A DNA stretch of 23,737 nucleotides from the NCBI GenBank assembly GCA_964547125.1, contig CAZJLS010000021.1:1-23737 (forward strand), in the 5' to 3' direction. The DNA is from Methanobrevibacter_A sp964547125. GTDB taxonomy: Archaea; Methanobacteriota; Methanobacteria; Methanobacteriales; Methanobacteriaceae. Under the pieces are notes generated by a model. That model did not search any database and had not been told where the DNA came from. It saw nothing but the letters and a program-made list of their open reading frames with translations. Below are positions 7,824 to 14,710 of the stretch, in pieces (position 1 is the stretch's first letter; each line of letters begins with the position of its first letter). Both the position numbers and the translations under genes were made by a program.

Positions 7824-8708
7824 TTAGTTTATTTTTTCAAATACTGCATCTGCGTTTATAGCTTGAGCATCTAATGTTAATTCTTCTTTAGATAATCCCA
7901 TTGCTAATCCATATAGTTGTGCTAAGTGGAAAACAGGTATTCCGAAGTCTGTTCCGTATTGTTCATTAACTTCTCCTTGACCTGCATCGAATTGCATGTG
8001 ACAGAATGGGCAGATATCTACAATACAGTCAACACCTGCTTCTTTCATATTTTGGAGTTTTTCATGAGTGAAGCTTGTTGTTACTGCTTTATCTCTAGCT
8101 CTTAAACCTCCTCCTGCTCCACAACACATCATTTTTTCTGCGTATGGTACGGATTTAGCACCAGTAATTTCTACTAAATCATCTAATATGGATGGGTTTT
8201 CAGCACTTTCTTCAATACCTACTTCGTCTGTTGGTTTGAGGAAGTGGCAGCCGTAGTGTACTGCAACATTTAAGTCTAATGGTTTTGTGAATAATTCTTG
8301 GAGTTTATCTAAACCAATATCATTGTATAAGAATTCTGCTAAATGTCTTATGTTTGTAGAACCATTGAATTGTTTGTCAGTAGTTTCAGCTAATATTTTG
8401 TTAATTTCTTCTTTTTTAGCTTCATCTTCTTTTAATATTCTATTACAGTCAGATAATGATCCGAAACATCCGTTACATTCGGTTAATACTTCATTACCCA
8501 TTTCTTCTGCAATAGCAATGTTACGTGCTGCGATTGTTTCCCAAGTTGTTTCATCAAATGAACCGAATACTCCTGGAGCTGGACAGCATGATGCACCTTC
8601 CATATCTTTTACTTCAACACCAAGTTTTTCTAATAATAATCTTGTTGATTTTTCAATACCAGGATAACGATTTTCCATAATACATCCTAAAAAGTATGCT
8701 ATTTCCAT
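7824..8708 (-). CDS. hdrB: CoB-CoM heterodisulfide reductase subunit B
   Basis: 294 residues with two complete CCG domains: C9...C41C42...C78-x2-C81 and C154...C195C196...C233-x2-C236, the canonical C-x31-39-CC-x35-36-C-x2-C pattern. In HdrB these bind the two noncubane [4Fe-4S] clusters that cleave the CoM-S-S-CoB heterodisulfide. All ligands are present. The protein works in the cytosolic HdrABC-MvhADG electron-bifurcating complex; hdrA is not in the window. It follows hdrC by 36 bases and has a strong Shine-Dalgarno AAGGAGGATT. A hairpin terminator closes the unit. Confidence 0.97.
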   Translation of the reverse strand: MEIAYFLGCIMENRYPGIEKSTRLLLEKLGVEVKDMEGASCCPAPGVFGSFDETTWETIAARNIAIAEEMGNEVLTECNGCFGSLSDCNRILKEDEAKKEEINKILAETTDKQFNGSTNIRHLAEFLYNDIGLDKLQELFTKPLDLNVAVHYGCHFLKPTDEVGIEESAENPSILDDLVEITGAKSVPYAEKMMCCGAGGGLRARDKAVTTSFTHEKLQNMKEAGVDCIVDICPFCHMQFDAGQGEVNEQYGTDFGIPVFHLAQLYGLAMGLSKEELTLDAQAINADAVFEKIN

Positions 8709-8744
8709 TTTATTAATCCTCCTTTTTTATTTAATCCTATTTTT

Positions 8745-9725
8745 TTATTCTTTTAATCCACCAGTAGCTTCATCGTATCCGATTAATTCATCGAATTCAC
8801 ATGCTTTACAGATGTCTTGAACTTCTTTTAATGCTTCTGGGAATGAGTGAGTTGTTGGTGGTAATTCTGGAAGACCAATTTTTACTCTCATTTCTTTTAC
8901 TTGGTCGTTAATTGGTACAGCATGTCCAGTGTTTAATACAAATACACCAGTCATTTTGTGTGCTTTTGCCATGTATCCTGCATGAGATGCTATACGACGT
9001 GCTTGTTTTACTACGTCTACGATTTTTACTCCTCTTGGGCATCTTTCTTGGCAGGTGAAACAGGTTGTACACATCCATAATGCATCGTCACTGATTACTT
9101 CATCTTTTAAACCGAGTAAACAGTTTCTAACTAATTTTCTTACTCTGTAAGGAGTTCTTCTTCCTGAAGGACAGGATCCTCCACAGGTACCACATTGGAA
9201 ACAGTGATCTACAGTTTCTACTCCAGCATCGATGAATTTTTGATGGAATTCTGCATCGATGTCATCCATAGTAAATATATCGTTATCATTTAATAAAGTC
9301 ATTTTATCGCTCTTTTTATCTTTTTTTTCTGAAATTTCAGTATTTTCTTCTTCTGAATTTTCAGTAGTTTCTTCTGCTTCTTCAGTTTCAATTGTTTCTA
9401 CTTCAACTTTTTTTGTTTCTGTATCTTCAATTTCTACTGCTTGTTTTTCTTTGTTTTGTGTTTCTGTTTCTGATTCATTAGGTGTTTCTATTTTAACCTT
9501 TTGTGAATCTTCATCATTTTGTTTTGTTTCTTGTTGTTCTGTGTTTTTTGAAACAGATTCTCTATATTTTTGTATTTTTTCTACTTTATCTTCAGAAGAT
9601 GTCTGTGTTGAAGGTTTTGAGACATTAGATTCTTTTGATTTTTCTTTTTGCGCTTGTTTTTGGCTTTTATCAATATCTTCTTGAGCCTCTTTAACCAATG
9701 CTTTGAGTCTTTCTAAAACAGACAT
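8745..9725 (-). CDS. hdrC: CoB-CoM heterodisulfide reductase subunit C with acidic N-terminal extension
   Basis: 326 residues, against about 185-195 for typical HdrC. Residues 142-326 are a complete HdrC: two [4Fe-4S] sites C175-x2-C178-x2-C181-x3-C185 and C219-x2-C222-x2-C225-x3-C229, then the C-terminal helical part. Residues 1-141 are an added low-complexity segment rich in Glu, Lys, Thr, Ser and Gln, with no Cys and predicted disordered or coiled. Met142 (ATG at 9302) is where usual HdrC proteins begin (MTLL...), but no good Shine-Dalgarno precedes it. ATG 9725 has AGGTG ten bases upstream and a promoter. Both forms might be made. HdrC carries electrons between HdrA and HdrB. Confidence 0.93.
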   Translation of the reverse strand: MSVLERLKALVKEAQEDIDKSQKQAQKEKSKESNVSKPSTQTSSEDKVEKIQKYRESVSKNTEQQETKQNDEDSQKVKIETPNESETETQNKEKQAVEIEDTETKKVEVETIETEEAEETTENSEEENTEISEKKDKKSDKMTLLNDNDIFTMDDIDAEFHQKFIDAGVETVDHCFQCGTCGGSCPSGRRTPYRVRKLVRNCLLGLKDEVISDDALWMCTTCFTCQERCPRGVKIVDVVKQARRIASHAGYMAKAHKMTGVFVLNTGHAVPINDQVKEMRVKIGLPELPPTTHSFPEALKEVQDICKACEFDELIGYDEATGGLKE

Positions 9726-9771
9726 ATTGTAAACACACCTAGGACAATCATGGGCTTTTTTACCTCAAATC

Positions 9772-9787
9772 CTTAATTATTATTAAG
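9772..9787. promoter_or_regulatory. Palindrome at the presumed hdrC transcription start
   Basis: CTTAAT-TATT-ATTAAG is a perfect 6-bp inverted repeat lying about 26 bases from the hdrC TATA box, where transcription should begin. A repressor site is possible; no protein is known for it from the sequence. Confidence 0.4.
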
Positions 9788-9798
9788 TTGTTTGTGAG

Positions 9799-9806
9799 TA
9801 TATAAA
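9799..9806 (-). promoter_or_regulatory. TATA box for hdrCB
   Basis: The minus strand reads TTTATATA within GCTTTATATACTC, about 75 bases upstream of ATG 9725, leaving a leader of about 50 bases. It supports transcription through the long N-terminal extension of HdrC. Confidence 0.6.
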
Positions 9807-9827
9807 GCTTACTAAAAAAAATAAAAT

Positions 9828-9846
9828 TGTAACCTAAAAGGTTACA
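9828..9846. repeat. Perfect hairpin in the hdrC / TGT-like divergent region
   Basis: TGTAACC-TAAAA-GGTTACA: 7-bp perfect stem, 5-nt loop. It lies between two divergent genes and could be an operator for either, or a short stem in a leader. Confidence 0.5.
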
Positions 9847-9902
9847 GTTTTTTAGGTAGCAGTAAAAAAATATAAAAAACAACAAAAAGAAAAAACAAAA
9901 AT

Positions 9903-10640
9903 ATGACAGAAAAATTCGCAATCAAAAAACACGACGGACCAGGAAGACTAACAAAAATAAACAACACACAAACACCCAACACAATAAACCTAAAAAAATA
10001 CCACATAAGCCCAAACCAAGAAACACCATACAACATAGAAAAAGAAATCGCAGAAGAAAACATAAACAAAACAATAGAAAATGCAAAAAAAGACAACACC
10101 AAAGAAATAGGAGTAATCCAAGGAGGAAAATACATAGACCTCCGATGCGAATGTGCAAAAAAACTAGAAGAAATAGGATACAAATACCTAATAATTGCAA
10201 ACTCAGACGAACTACTCTTACACCCCCAAGATTTAATAGAAACAATAATAAAAATCAGAAAAACAATAAAACCCACAACATACTTAATATTCCCATTTGC
10301 AGAACCAACATTCATACCATTACTATCATATCTAGGAATTGACTTCTTCAACAAAGAAACTGGAGCATACTACTCAACACTTAACATACTAATGACCCCA
10401 ACAAAAAACTATGAACTAAACACTTACAAAATATATGAAATGAACTCAGAAGAATTAGAAAAATACAATAAAAATACTATAGATTTCGTTTTAAGAGAAG
10501 TGAGAACCCATATGGAAAATAGTTCACTTAGAAATCTTGTTGAAGAAAGAGCAACGAGTAATCCGCAAATAGCATCTGCATTAAAAATACTTGATAGAAA
10601 GCATCAAGACTACTTACAAAAATACACACAATTATATTAA
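9903..10640 (+). CDS. tRNA-guanine transglycosylase/ArcS-like domain protein, short form
   Basis: 245 residues. KKHDGPGRLTK at 8-18 resembles the start of archaeosine synthase/TGT proteins, VIQGGKYIDLR (about 72-82) matches the TGT GIVQGGxxxDLR motif, and SSLRNLVEERATSNPQ near the C-terminus matches the segment that follows the catalytic barrel of archaeal TGT. The barrel is shortened and there is no PUA domain, unlike full TgtA or ArcS (over 480 residues). Where TGT has G-x-D-x-F-D with the nucleophilic Asp, this protein reads GIDFFN, Asn for Asp. It probably belongs to archaeosine modification of tRNA, perhaps as a partner subunit. Coding strand is strongly A/C-biased up to about 10430. Divergent from hdrC. 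Confidence 0.72.
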   Translation: MTEKFAIKKHDGPGRLTKINNTQTPNTINLKKYHISPNQETPYNIEKEIAEENINKTIENAKKDNTKEIGVIQGGKYIDLRCECAKKLEEIGYKYLIIANSDELLLHPQDLIETIIKIRKTIKPTTYLIFPFAEPTFIPLLSYLGIDFFNKETGAYYSTLNILMTPTKNYELNTYKIYEMNSEELEKYNKNTIDFVLREVRTHMENSSLRNLVEERATSNPQIASALKILDRKHQDYLQKYTQLY

Positions 10641-10678
10641 AAAAAGTTTTATTCAAATAAGAAAATAAAAAAAAATAA

Positions 10679-10795
10679 TTAATGACACCTACATCCAAAA
10701 AAGAAATTAAAAATCTTTTTAAGATAATATACAACTTTATTTTCCCCTTCTTTTTTCTCAACTTGACAACATGCCGGTTTGTTTTTAGCAGCCAT
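10679..10795 (-). CDS. 38-residue Cys-rich small protein
   Basis: An ORF beginning MAAKNKPACCQVEKK and ending FFFGCRCH, with ATG at 10795 and stop at 10679. A good Shine-Dalgarno (AAGGTGA) lies 8 bases before the ATG. It has two Cys pairs, C9C10 and C35-x-C37, with a final His, separated by a charged then hydrophobic stretch (VVYYLKKIFNFFF). The pairs could hold a metal ion or form a redox site at the membrane surface. It lies 46 bases after the 63-residue zinc-ribbon-like gene and in the same direction, downstream of feoB. I do not recognise a family. The signal comes from the ribosome binding site, the Cys spacing and the context. Confidence 0.6.
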   Translation of the reverse strand: MAAKNKPACCQVEKKEGENKVVYYLKKIFNFFFGCRCH

Positions 10796-10841
10796 CTAAT
10801 ACTTCACCTTTTATAAAAATTTTTTAAAAATAATGATAAAT

Positions 10842-11033
10842 TTAGATATGATTTTTGATTTTTTCTTTTAATTTGATTATAAATTGAAAATCTTCTATTT
10901 CTCTTTTATTAGGATATCCGCATCTTGGACATATAATATTATCACATGCACAGTCACTACATTCATATGCACAACCCTCTGCACCGGGAGATTCATCTTC
11001 ATCATATATAAATCCACAATTCATACATTGCAT
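10842..11033 (-). CDS. 63-residue Cys-rich zinc-ribbon/rubredoxin-like protein
   Basis: Eight Cys in 38 residues: C3-x2-C6 in MQCMNCGFIYDED, then C21, C25, C28, C30 in CAYECSDCAC, and C35-x2-C38 in CPRCGYPN. CMNCGFIYDEDE resembles one rubredoxin knuckle and CPRCGYP the second; the middle CxxxCxxCxC is additional and could bind a further metal or cluster. The C-terminal 20 residues form a charged helix. A Shine-Dalgarno TAGGAGAGT precedes the ATG. A TATA-like TTTATATAAT at 11081-11090 and a terminator after feoB suggest its own promoter. Position next to feoB suggests a role in iron handling; this is inference. Confidence 0.8.
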   Translation of the reverse strand: MQCMNCGFIYDEDESPGAEGCAYECSDCACDNIICPRCGYPNKREIEDFQFIIKLKEKIKNHI

Positions 11034-11087
11034 AAATTAATACTCTCCTACAATTTTTTTAACTATTGTTAATTTTTTAATATTATA

Positions 11088-11135
11088 TAAAAAAAATATA
11101 TAGTTTTTAGAAAAATTAATCTAAAAAACTATATA
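11088..11135 (-). terminator. Hairpin terminator after feoB
   Basis: The minus strand has TATATAGTTTTTTAGA and TCTAAAAACTATATA flanking an 8-nt loop (about 15 bp, one bulge), followed by a run of T. It begins about 20 bases after the feoB stop. The T run merges into the TATA box presumed for the next gene. Confidence 0.65.
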
Positions 11136-11156
11136 CAAAATGTTTTTTTAAATGTT

Positions 11157-13184
11157 TTAACCTAATCCCGCTAGTATACCAATATTATATACAATAAATG
11201 AACCAATATATGCTACGACTGTTGGTACTACAATAGCAAATATCATCCATTTCCAGCTGTTTGTTTCTCTTTTTATCATAGCAACTGTTGCAAAACATGG
11301 CATGTATAATAAACAGAATACCATAAAAGAGTATGCTTGTAATGGAGTGAACAATGCTTGCATACCTGCAGCCATTGCAGTAGGATCTTCAGCAACACCT
11401 AATATTGCACTGTATGTTGATACAACAACTTCTTTTGCAAGTCCTCCAAAGATAACTGCAACTGTAGCTTGCCAATTTCCCCAACCAAGAGGTGCGAATA
11501 TTGGTGCGAATAATGTACCTATTTGACCAATAATACTTGCTTGACTTCCATATTCTACTCCAATAGGTAAACTTGCTAATACCCATATAAGTATACTTAA
11601 TGCTAAAATTATTGTTCCTGCTTTTCTAATAAATGCTTGAGCTCTTTCCCATGTATGTATGAGAATACCTTTTACAGAAGGCACTTTATATGTTGGTAAT
11701 TCCATAACAAAAGGAGTTGTTTCTCCTTTAAATAATGTTGATCTAAATACACGAGCCATGATAATCGCTACAACAATACCTATTAAGTATATAGACCAAG
11801 TTACTGCTCCTTCATTAGATGCGAAGAAAATAGCTGTAAATAATCCATATATTGGTATTCTTGCACTACAACTCATCCATGGCGTAACTAACATTGTAGT
11901 TATACGATCATGTTCTGTATCCAATGTACGTGTTGCCATAACTGCAGGTACTGCACATCCAAAACCAAGCATCATTGGTATGAATGCTTTACCATGTAAA
12001 CCTGTGAATTTGTGCATTATTCTGTCCATAACATATGCTGCACGAGCTAAGTATCCTGAATCTTCCAATATACTCATACATAAAAACAGTAATATAATCA
12101 GTGGTACAAAAGTAAGTACTCCACCTACTCCACCAATAATACCATCCACTATTAAACTACTTAGGAAATTTTCTCCCAATACTGATCCAACCCATTCTCC
12201 TAACATTCCAAATAATTCATCAATCCAATCTTGGAATGGCGCACCTACAGTAAATGTTATCTGGAAAACAGCATACATTATAGCTAAGAAAATTGGTAAT
12301 CCTAAAATACGATTTGTTAATATTTTATCTATTTTATCAGAAGTCGTTTGTTTTTCTATACTTGGTTTATCTACTGCATCTCTTATCAGTCCATCAATAA
12401 ACCCATATCTTGCGTTTGCAATTATTTCTTCTGATCCTTCATTGTATAAGTCTCTTAAATGTTTCTTAACATCTTTTGCTGTACTTAATATATTTTGAGC
12501 TTGTGGAGAGTCTTGAACTTTTGCAGTTATTACTTCATCATTTTCTAGTAATTTTATTGCTGTCCACATGCTTGGAGTGTCTAATAAATTAGGATCAGCT
12601 TCTATTTTTTCTGCAATTTCCCCAATGTGAGATGTTAAATCTGCACCGTATGATAATCTAGTTTTTGAACTTTTCGGATTATCTGCAACATCTATAATTG
12701 CATTTATTAAATTGTCTACTCCTGTACCATCATCTGCTTCTATTTCAATGACTGGTACTCCTAGTAATTCTTGTGCTTTTTTTGCATCTATTTCGTAATT
12801 TATATTACGTGCAAATTTGTTCATATTTAGTGCTATTACAAGGTTTGCATCTAGTTCCATTAATTGTGTTGTTAAGTACAAATTACGTTCGAAGTTTGCT
12901 GCATCTACGATGTTTACGATTACATCATTATTTGAGTCAACAACAAAATCAATGGAGATTTGTTCTTCTATTGTTTTAGCACTTAAATTATAATTTCCTG
13001 GAAGGTCGACTATATTGAATTCGTAGGATTCTCCATTTTTGTCGAATTTGTAGGTTCCTTCCATTTTTTCAACGGTTTTTCCTGGCCAGTTTCCTACGTG
13101 TTGGTGCATTCCAGTTAAGTAGTTGAAGAGTGTGGATTTACCAACATTTGGGTTTCCGGCGAAACCTATTTTTAATTCTTTCAT
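11157..13184 (-). CDS. feoB: Ferrous iron transport protein B
   Basis: 675 residues: N-terminal G domain (about 1-165), helical guanine-dissociation-inhibitor-like spacer, then a membrane core of two gate repeats. G1 is GNPNVGKS (10-17), G3 is DLPG (60-63). G4 normally reads N-x-x-D, but here N120-M-N-K123, lacking the Asp that recognises guanine. The core shows GFGCAVPAVMATRT, MSCSARIPIY and YMPCFATVAMIKRE, including the conserved Cys of the iron path. FeoB imports Fe2+ across the cytoplasmic membrane, driven or gated by nucleotide hydrolysis. It follows feoA by 161 bases that hold two hairpins and a possible second TATA box. Shine-Dalgarno CGGAGAAT supports the start. Confidence 0.97.
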   Translation of the reverse strand: MKELKIGFAGNPNVGKSTLFNYLTGMHQHVGNWPGKTVEKMEGTYKFDKNGESYEFNIVDLPGNYNLSAKTIEEQISIDFVVDSNNDVIVNIVDAANFERNLYLTTQLMELDANLVIALNMNKFARNINYEIDAKKAQELLGVPVIEIEADDGTGVDNLINAIIDVADNPKSSKTRLSYGADLTSHIGEIAEKIEADPNLLDTPSMWTAIKLLENDEVITAKVQDSPQAQNILSTAKDVKKHLRDLYNEGSEEIIANARYGFIDGLIRDAVDKPSIEKQTTSDKIDKILTNRILGLPIFLAIMYAVFQITFTVGAPFQDWIDELFGMLGEWVGSVLGENFLSSLIVDGIIGGVGGVLTFVPLIILLFLCMSILEDSGYLARAAYVMDRIMHKFTGLHGKAFIPMMLGFGCAVPAVMATRTLDTEHDRITTMLVTPWMSCSARIPIYGLFTAIFFASNEGAVTWSIYLIGIVVAIIMARVFRSTLFKGETTPFVMELPTYKVPSVKGILIHTWERAQAFIRKAGTIILALSILIWVLASLPIGVEYGSQASIIGQIGTLFAPIFAPLGWGNWQATVAVIFGGLAKEVVVSTYSAILGVAEDPTAMAAGMQALFTPLQAYSFMVFCLLYMPCFATVAMIKRETNSWKWMIFAIVVPTVVAYIGSFIVYNIGILAGLG

Positions 13185-13212
13185 TTAGTTTATTCTCCGT
13201 TTTTATCTTTCG

Positions 13213-13242
13213 ATGACTTAAACCTTTTTGGTATGAAGTCAT
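13213..13242 (-). promoter_or_regulatory. Stem-loop just upstream of the feoB ribosome binding site
   Basis: ATGACTT (13213-13219) pairs with AAGTCAT (13236-13242), with an inner ACC/GGT pairing. It ends about 20 bases before the feoB Shine-Dalgarno and could affect feoB translation. Confidence 0.4.
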
Positions 13243-13264
13243 TGGGCATTTTTACATTTTATTT

Positions 13265-13290
13265 TTAAGATTTTTTTATGAAAATCTTAA
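13265..13290. repeat. Perfect 10-bp inverted repeat between feoA and feoB
   Basis: TTAAGATTTT-TTTATG-AAAATCTTAA. It lies next to a minus-strand TATA-like CTTTATAAATT (about 13290-13300), so it may be an operator at an internal feoB promoter or an intercistronic RNA stem. Confidence 0.5.
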
Positions 13291-13345
13291 TTTATAAAGT
13301 TAATAATATTTGTTTAAAAAAAGAAATTTTTTGAAAATAGTATTT

Positions 13346-13627
13346 TTATCCTTCTATTTTTACTTTTATGTTTTTTGCTTCTTCTTTTCTTAATGCTATG
13401 TCATAACCTTTTACTTTGATTTTTATTGGGTCTCCTAGAGGTGCTATTTTTAAGAATTTTATTTCAGCATCTTTTACGAATCCCATACTCATTAAATGTC
13501 TTTTGAGATCTCTTGCATCTTCTTCGCTTAATTCAGAATTATCTAAATCTGCGAATGATACAACTTTTCCATATTCTCCATTTTCCAATTCATTTAATGG
13601 CAATATTTGACCTGCTCGTGCACTCAT
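13346..13627 (-). CDS. feoA: Ferrous iron transport protein A
   Basis: 93 residues with the SH3-like FeoA fold: LPLNELENGEYGKVVSF at the start, HLMSMGFVKDAEIKFLKIAPLGDP in the middle and IKVKGYDIALRKEEAKNI at the end, the family signature. FeoA is a small cytosolic partner of FeoB. An upstream in-frame ATG at 13696 exists, but a strong Shine-Dalgarno GAGGTGA at 13636-13642 lies 8 bases before ATG 13627, and the extra 23 residues would overlap the promoter and operator, so 13627 is chosen. It is the first gene of the feo unit, and a twin palindromic operator brackets its TATA box. Confidence 0.93.
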   Translation of the reverse strand: MSARAGQILPLNELENGEYGKVVSFADLDNSELSEEDARDLKRHLMSMGFVKDAEIKFLKIAPLGDPIKIKVKGYDIALRKEEAKNIKVKIEG

Positions 13628-13635
13628 TTCTTTTT

Positions 13636-13642
13636 TCACCTC
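13636..13642 (-). promoter_or_regulatory. Ribosome binding site that fixes the feoA start
   Basis: Minus strand GAGGTGA, a seven-base match to the archaeal anti-Shine-Dalgarno, spaced 8 bases from ATG 13627. Confidence 0.75.
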
Positions 13643-13696
13643 GATTTGTGTTAATTTTATTGTTTTTTTGAGAGTAGAATTGAATATTATACCCAA

Positions 13697-13722
13697 AAAA
13701 GTTTAGGAATTCCTAAACTTTT
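13697..13722. promoter_or_regulatory. Operator 1 at feoA: 26-bp perfect palindrome
   Basis: AAAAGTTTAGG-AATT-CCTAAACTTTT. The core TTTAGGAATTCCTAAA resembles DtxR/IdeR-family iron regulator sites (TTAGG...CCTAA). It lies just downstream of the presumed transcription start of feoA. Confidence 0.7.
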
Positions 13723-13747
13723 ATGATATTAATATTGTTTAAAAAAC

Positions 13748-13756
13748 TATATAAAT
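13748..13756 (-). promoter_or_regulatory. TATA box for feoA
   Basis: Minus strand ATTTATATA. Transcription would begin near 13724, at the edge of operator 1. Confidence 0.65.
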
Positions 13757-13774
13757 GTTTGGGGATTCCTAAAA
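13757..13774. promoter_or_regulatory. Operator 2 at feoA: degenerate copy
   Basis: GTTTGGGGATTCCTAAAA matches operator 1 (GTTTAGGAATTCCTAAAC) at 15 of 18 positions, with centres 56 bp apart. It abuts the upstream side of the TATA box, where TFB would bind. Confidence 0.55.
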
Positions 13775-13855
13775 AACTTAAAAAAAATAAAGAAAAAATA
13801 AGGTAAACCTAATTAACTAAAAAATATATAAGCAAAAAAGAATAAAATAAAAATA

Positions 13856-13878
13856 GCTTATGCCTACAAAACATAAGC
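13856..13878 (-). terminator. Hairpin with T-rich tail on the minus strand
   Basis: GCTTATG and CATAAGC form a 7-bp stem with a 9-nt loop. On the minus strand TATTTTTATTTTATT follows, so it could end a transcript coming from the structured region to the right. Confidence 0.4.
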
Positions 13879-13902
13879 AAAAAAAAATAATATTAGATTT
13901 TT

Positions 13903-13976
13903 TCTAAAAAAACTTTTTTGATTAAAAAAAAATTTGTGTTTTTAATTTGTTTGTTTCACAAATTTCTTTTTTTAGA
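13903..13976. repeat. Nested inverted repeat
   Basis: Outer arms TCTAAAAAAA (13903-13912) and TTTTTTTAGA (13967-13976), inner arms AAATTTGTG (13930-13938) and CACAAATTT (13957-13965), all perfect. Confidence 0.6.
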
Positions 13977-14009
13977 ATATTTTTTTCTTAGGGATAAATA
14001 AAATAAAAA

Positions 14010-14080
14010 AAATGTTTAAAAAAAAATTTTTAAGGATTGTAAAAATCATTAAAAAAAAATCCTTAAAAATCTAAACATTT
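14010..14080. repeat. Two-part long inverted repeat
   Basis: Outer arms AAATGTTTA (14010-14018) and TAAACATTT (14072-14080), inner arms TTTTTAAGGATT (14027-14038) and AATCCTTAAAAA (14058-14069). 21 bp of perfect pairing around a 19-nt loop. Confidence 0.65.
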
Positions 14081-14167
14081 TTAAAATATACTATTTCTTA
14101 TAAAATAATTAAAAAACAGTAACCCGAATATTTTAAAAATTAATTTTTTATTAATGGTGAAAAAATA

Positions 14168-14206
14168 GGTGGAAAAAAATTATTATTATGTATAATAATT
14201 CCCCAC
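14168..14206. repeat. Short interrupted inverted repeat
   Basis: GTGG (14169-14172) pairs with CCAC (14203-14206) and AATTATTA (14178-14185) with TAATAATT (14193-14200). Confidence 0.5.
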
Positions 14207-14394
14207 AAATATTTTAAAATGGCTAAAACATTTTTTTATGAAAAAAATATTGTAAAAAAGAATAAAATTAATTTATAGCCCAAAACTGAATTTTATAAAA
14301 CGTGTTTATTTTTTTATGGTTATAAATTCTATTGCCCAACAAATTAAATTTTATAGATTATTAAATTTTATTCTTTAAATTTTTTTGGAGGAAA

Positions 14395-14468
14395 AGATAA
14401 AGAAATTATGGAAAAAATGTTTATATGAATTTTTTAAATTTTATTAAAGCCATAAATTATTATTATCT
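14395..14468. repeat. Interrupted inverted repeat
   Basis: AGATAA (14395-14400) pairs with TTATCT (14463-14468), and TTATGG (14406-14411) with CCATAA (14450-14455). The long AT-rich loop makes it the weakest of the series. Confidence 0.35.
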
Positions 14469-14573
14469 TTCAAACAATATTTTTTAAAATTTTATTTTGA
14501 AAATTTTAAACTTTTTTTAAAAATGGAATATCATGCCTCCTTAAATAAGAAAAGCAATTCATCTGTCCGTATA

Positions 14574-14710
14574 ATTTTAGAAAAAATTTTAATTATTAAT
14601 AAAAAAAATTTTACTTTTGATTTGAATTTGGTGATCACATTAAAAATTATTAATTTTTTACGATGGAAAATGTGAGTTTAAAATTTTTTTATTAATATTT
14701 TTTCTAAAAT
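14574..14710. repeat. 137-bp imperfect inverted repeat
   Basis: Three pairs of arms in register: ATTTTAGAAAAAAT (14574-14587) with ATTTTTTCTAAAAT (14697-14710); 14595-14613 with 14679-14696 (one bulged A); TCACATT (14635-14641) with AATGTGA (14669-14675). About 39 bp pair in total. Direct copies of cctccttaa lie outside at 14536-14544 and 14714-14722. Confidence 0.65.

Noticed and set aside
9259..9684. Ser/Val/Phe-rich ORF of 141 codons on the + strand opposite the HdrC extension
   Set aside because: It is the antisense shadow of the Glu/Lys/Thr-rich extension; the minus strand has the promoter, ribosome binding site and the HdrC core in frame.
11659..12498. 279-codon + strand ORF opposite feoB
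   Set aside because: Antisense shadow of the FeoB membrane core, which has all its conserved motifs on the minus strand.
13628..13696. Upstream ATG giving feoA 23 more residues
   Set aside because: It would overlap the operator and lie too near the promoter; a strong ribosome binding site precedes the internal ATG at 13627.
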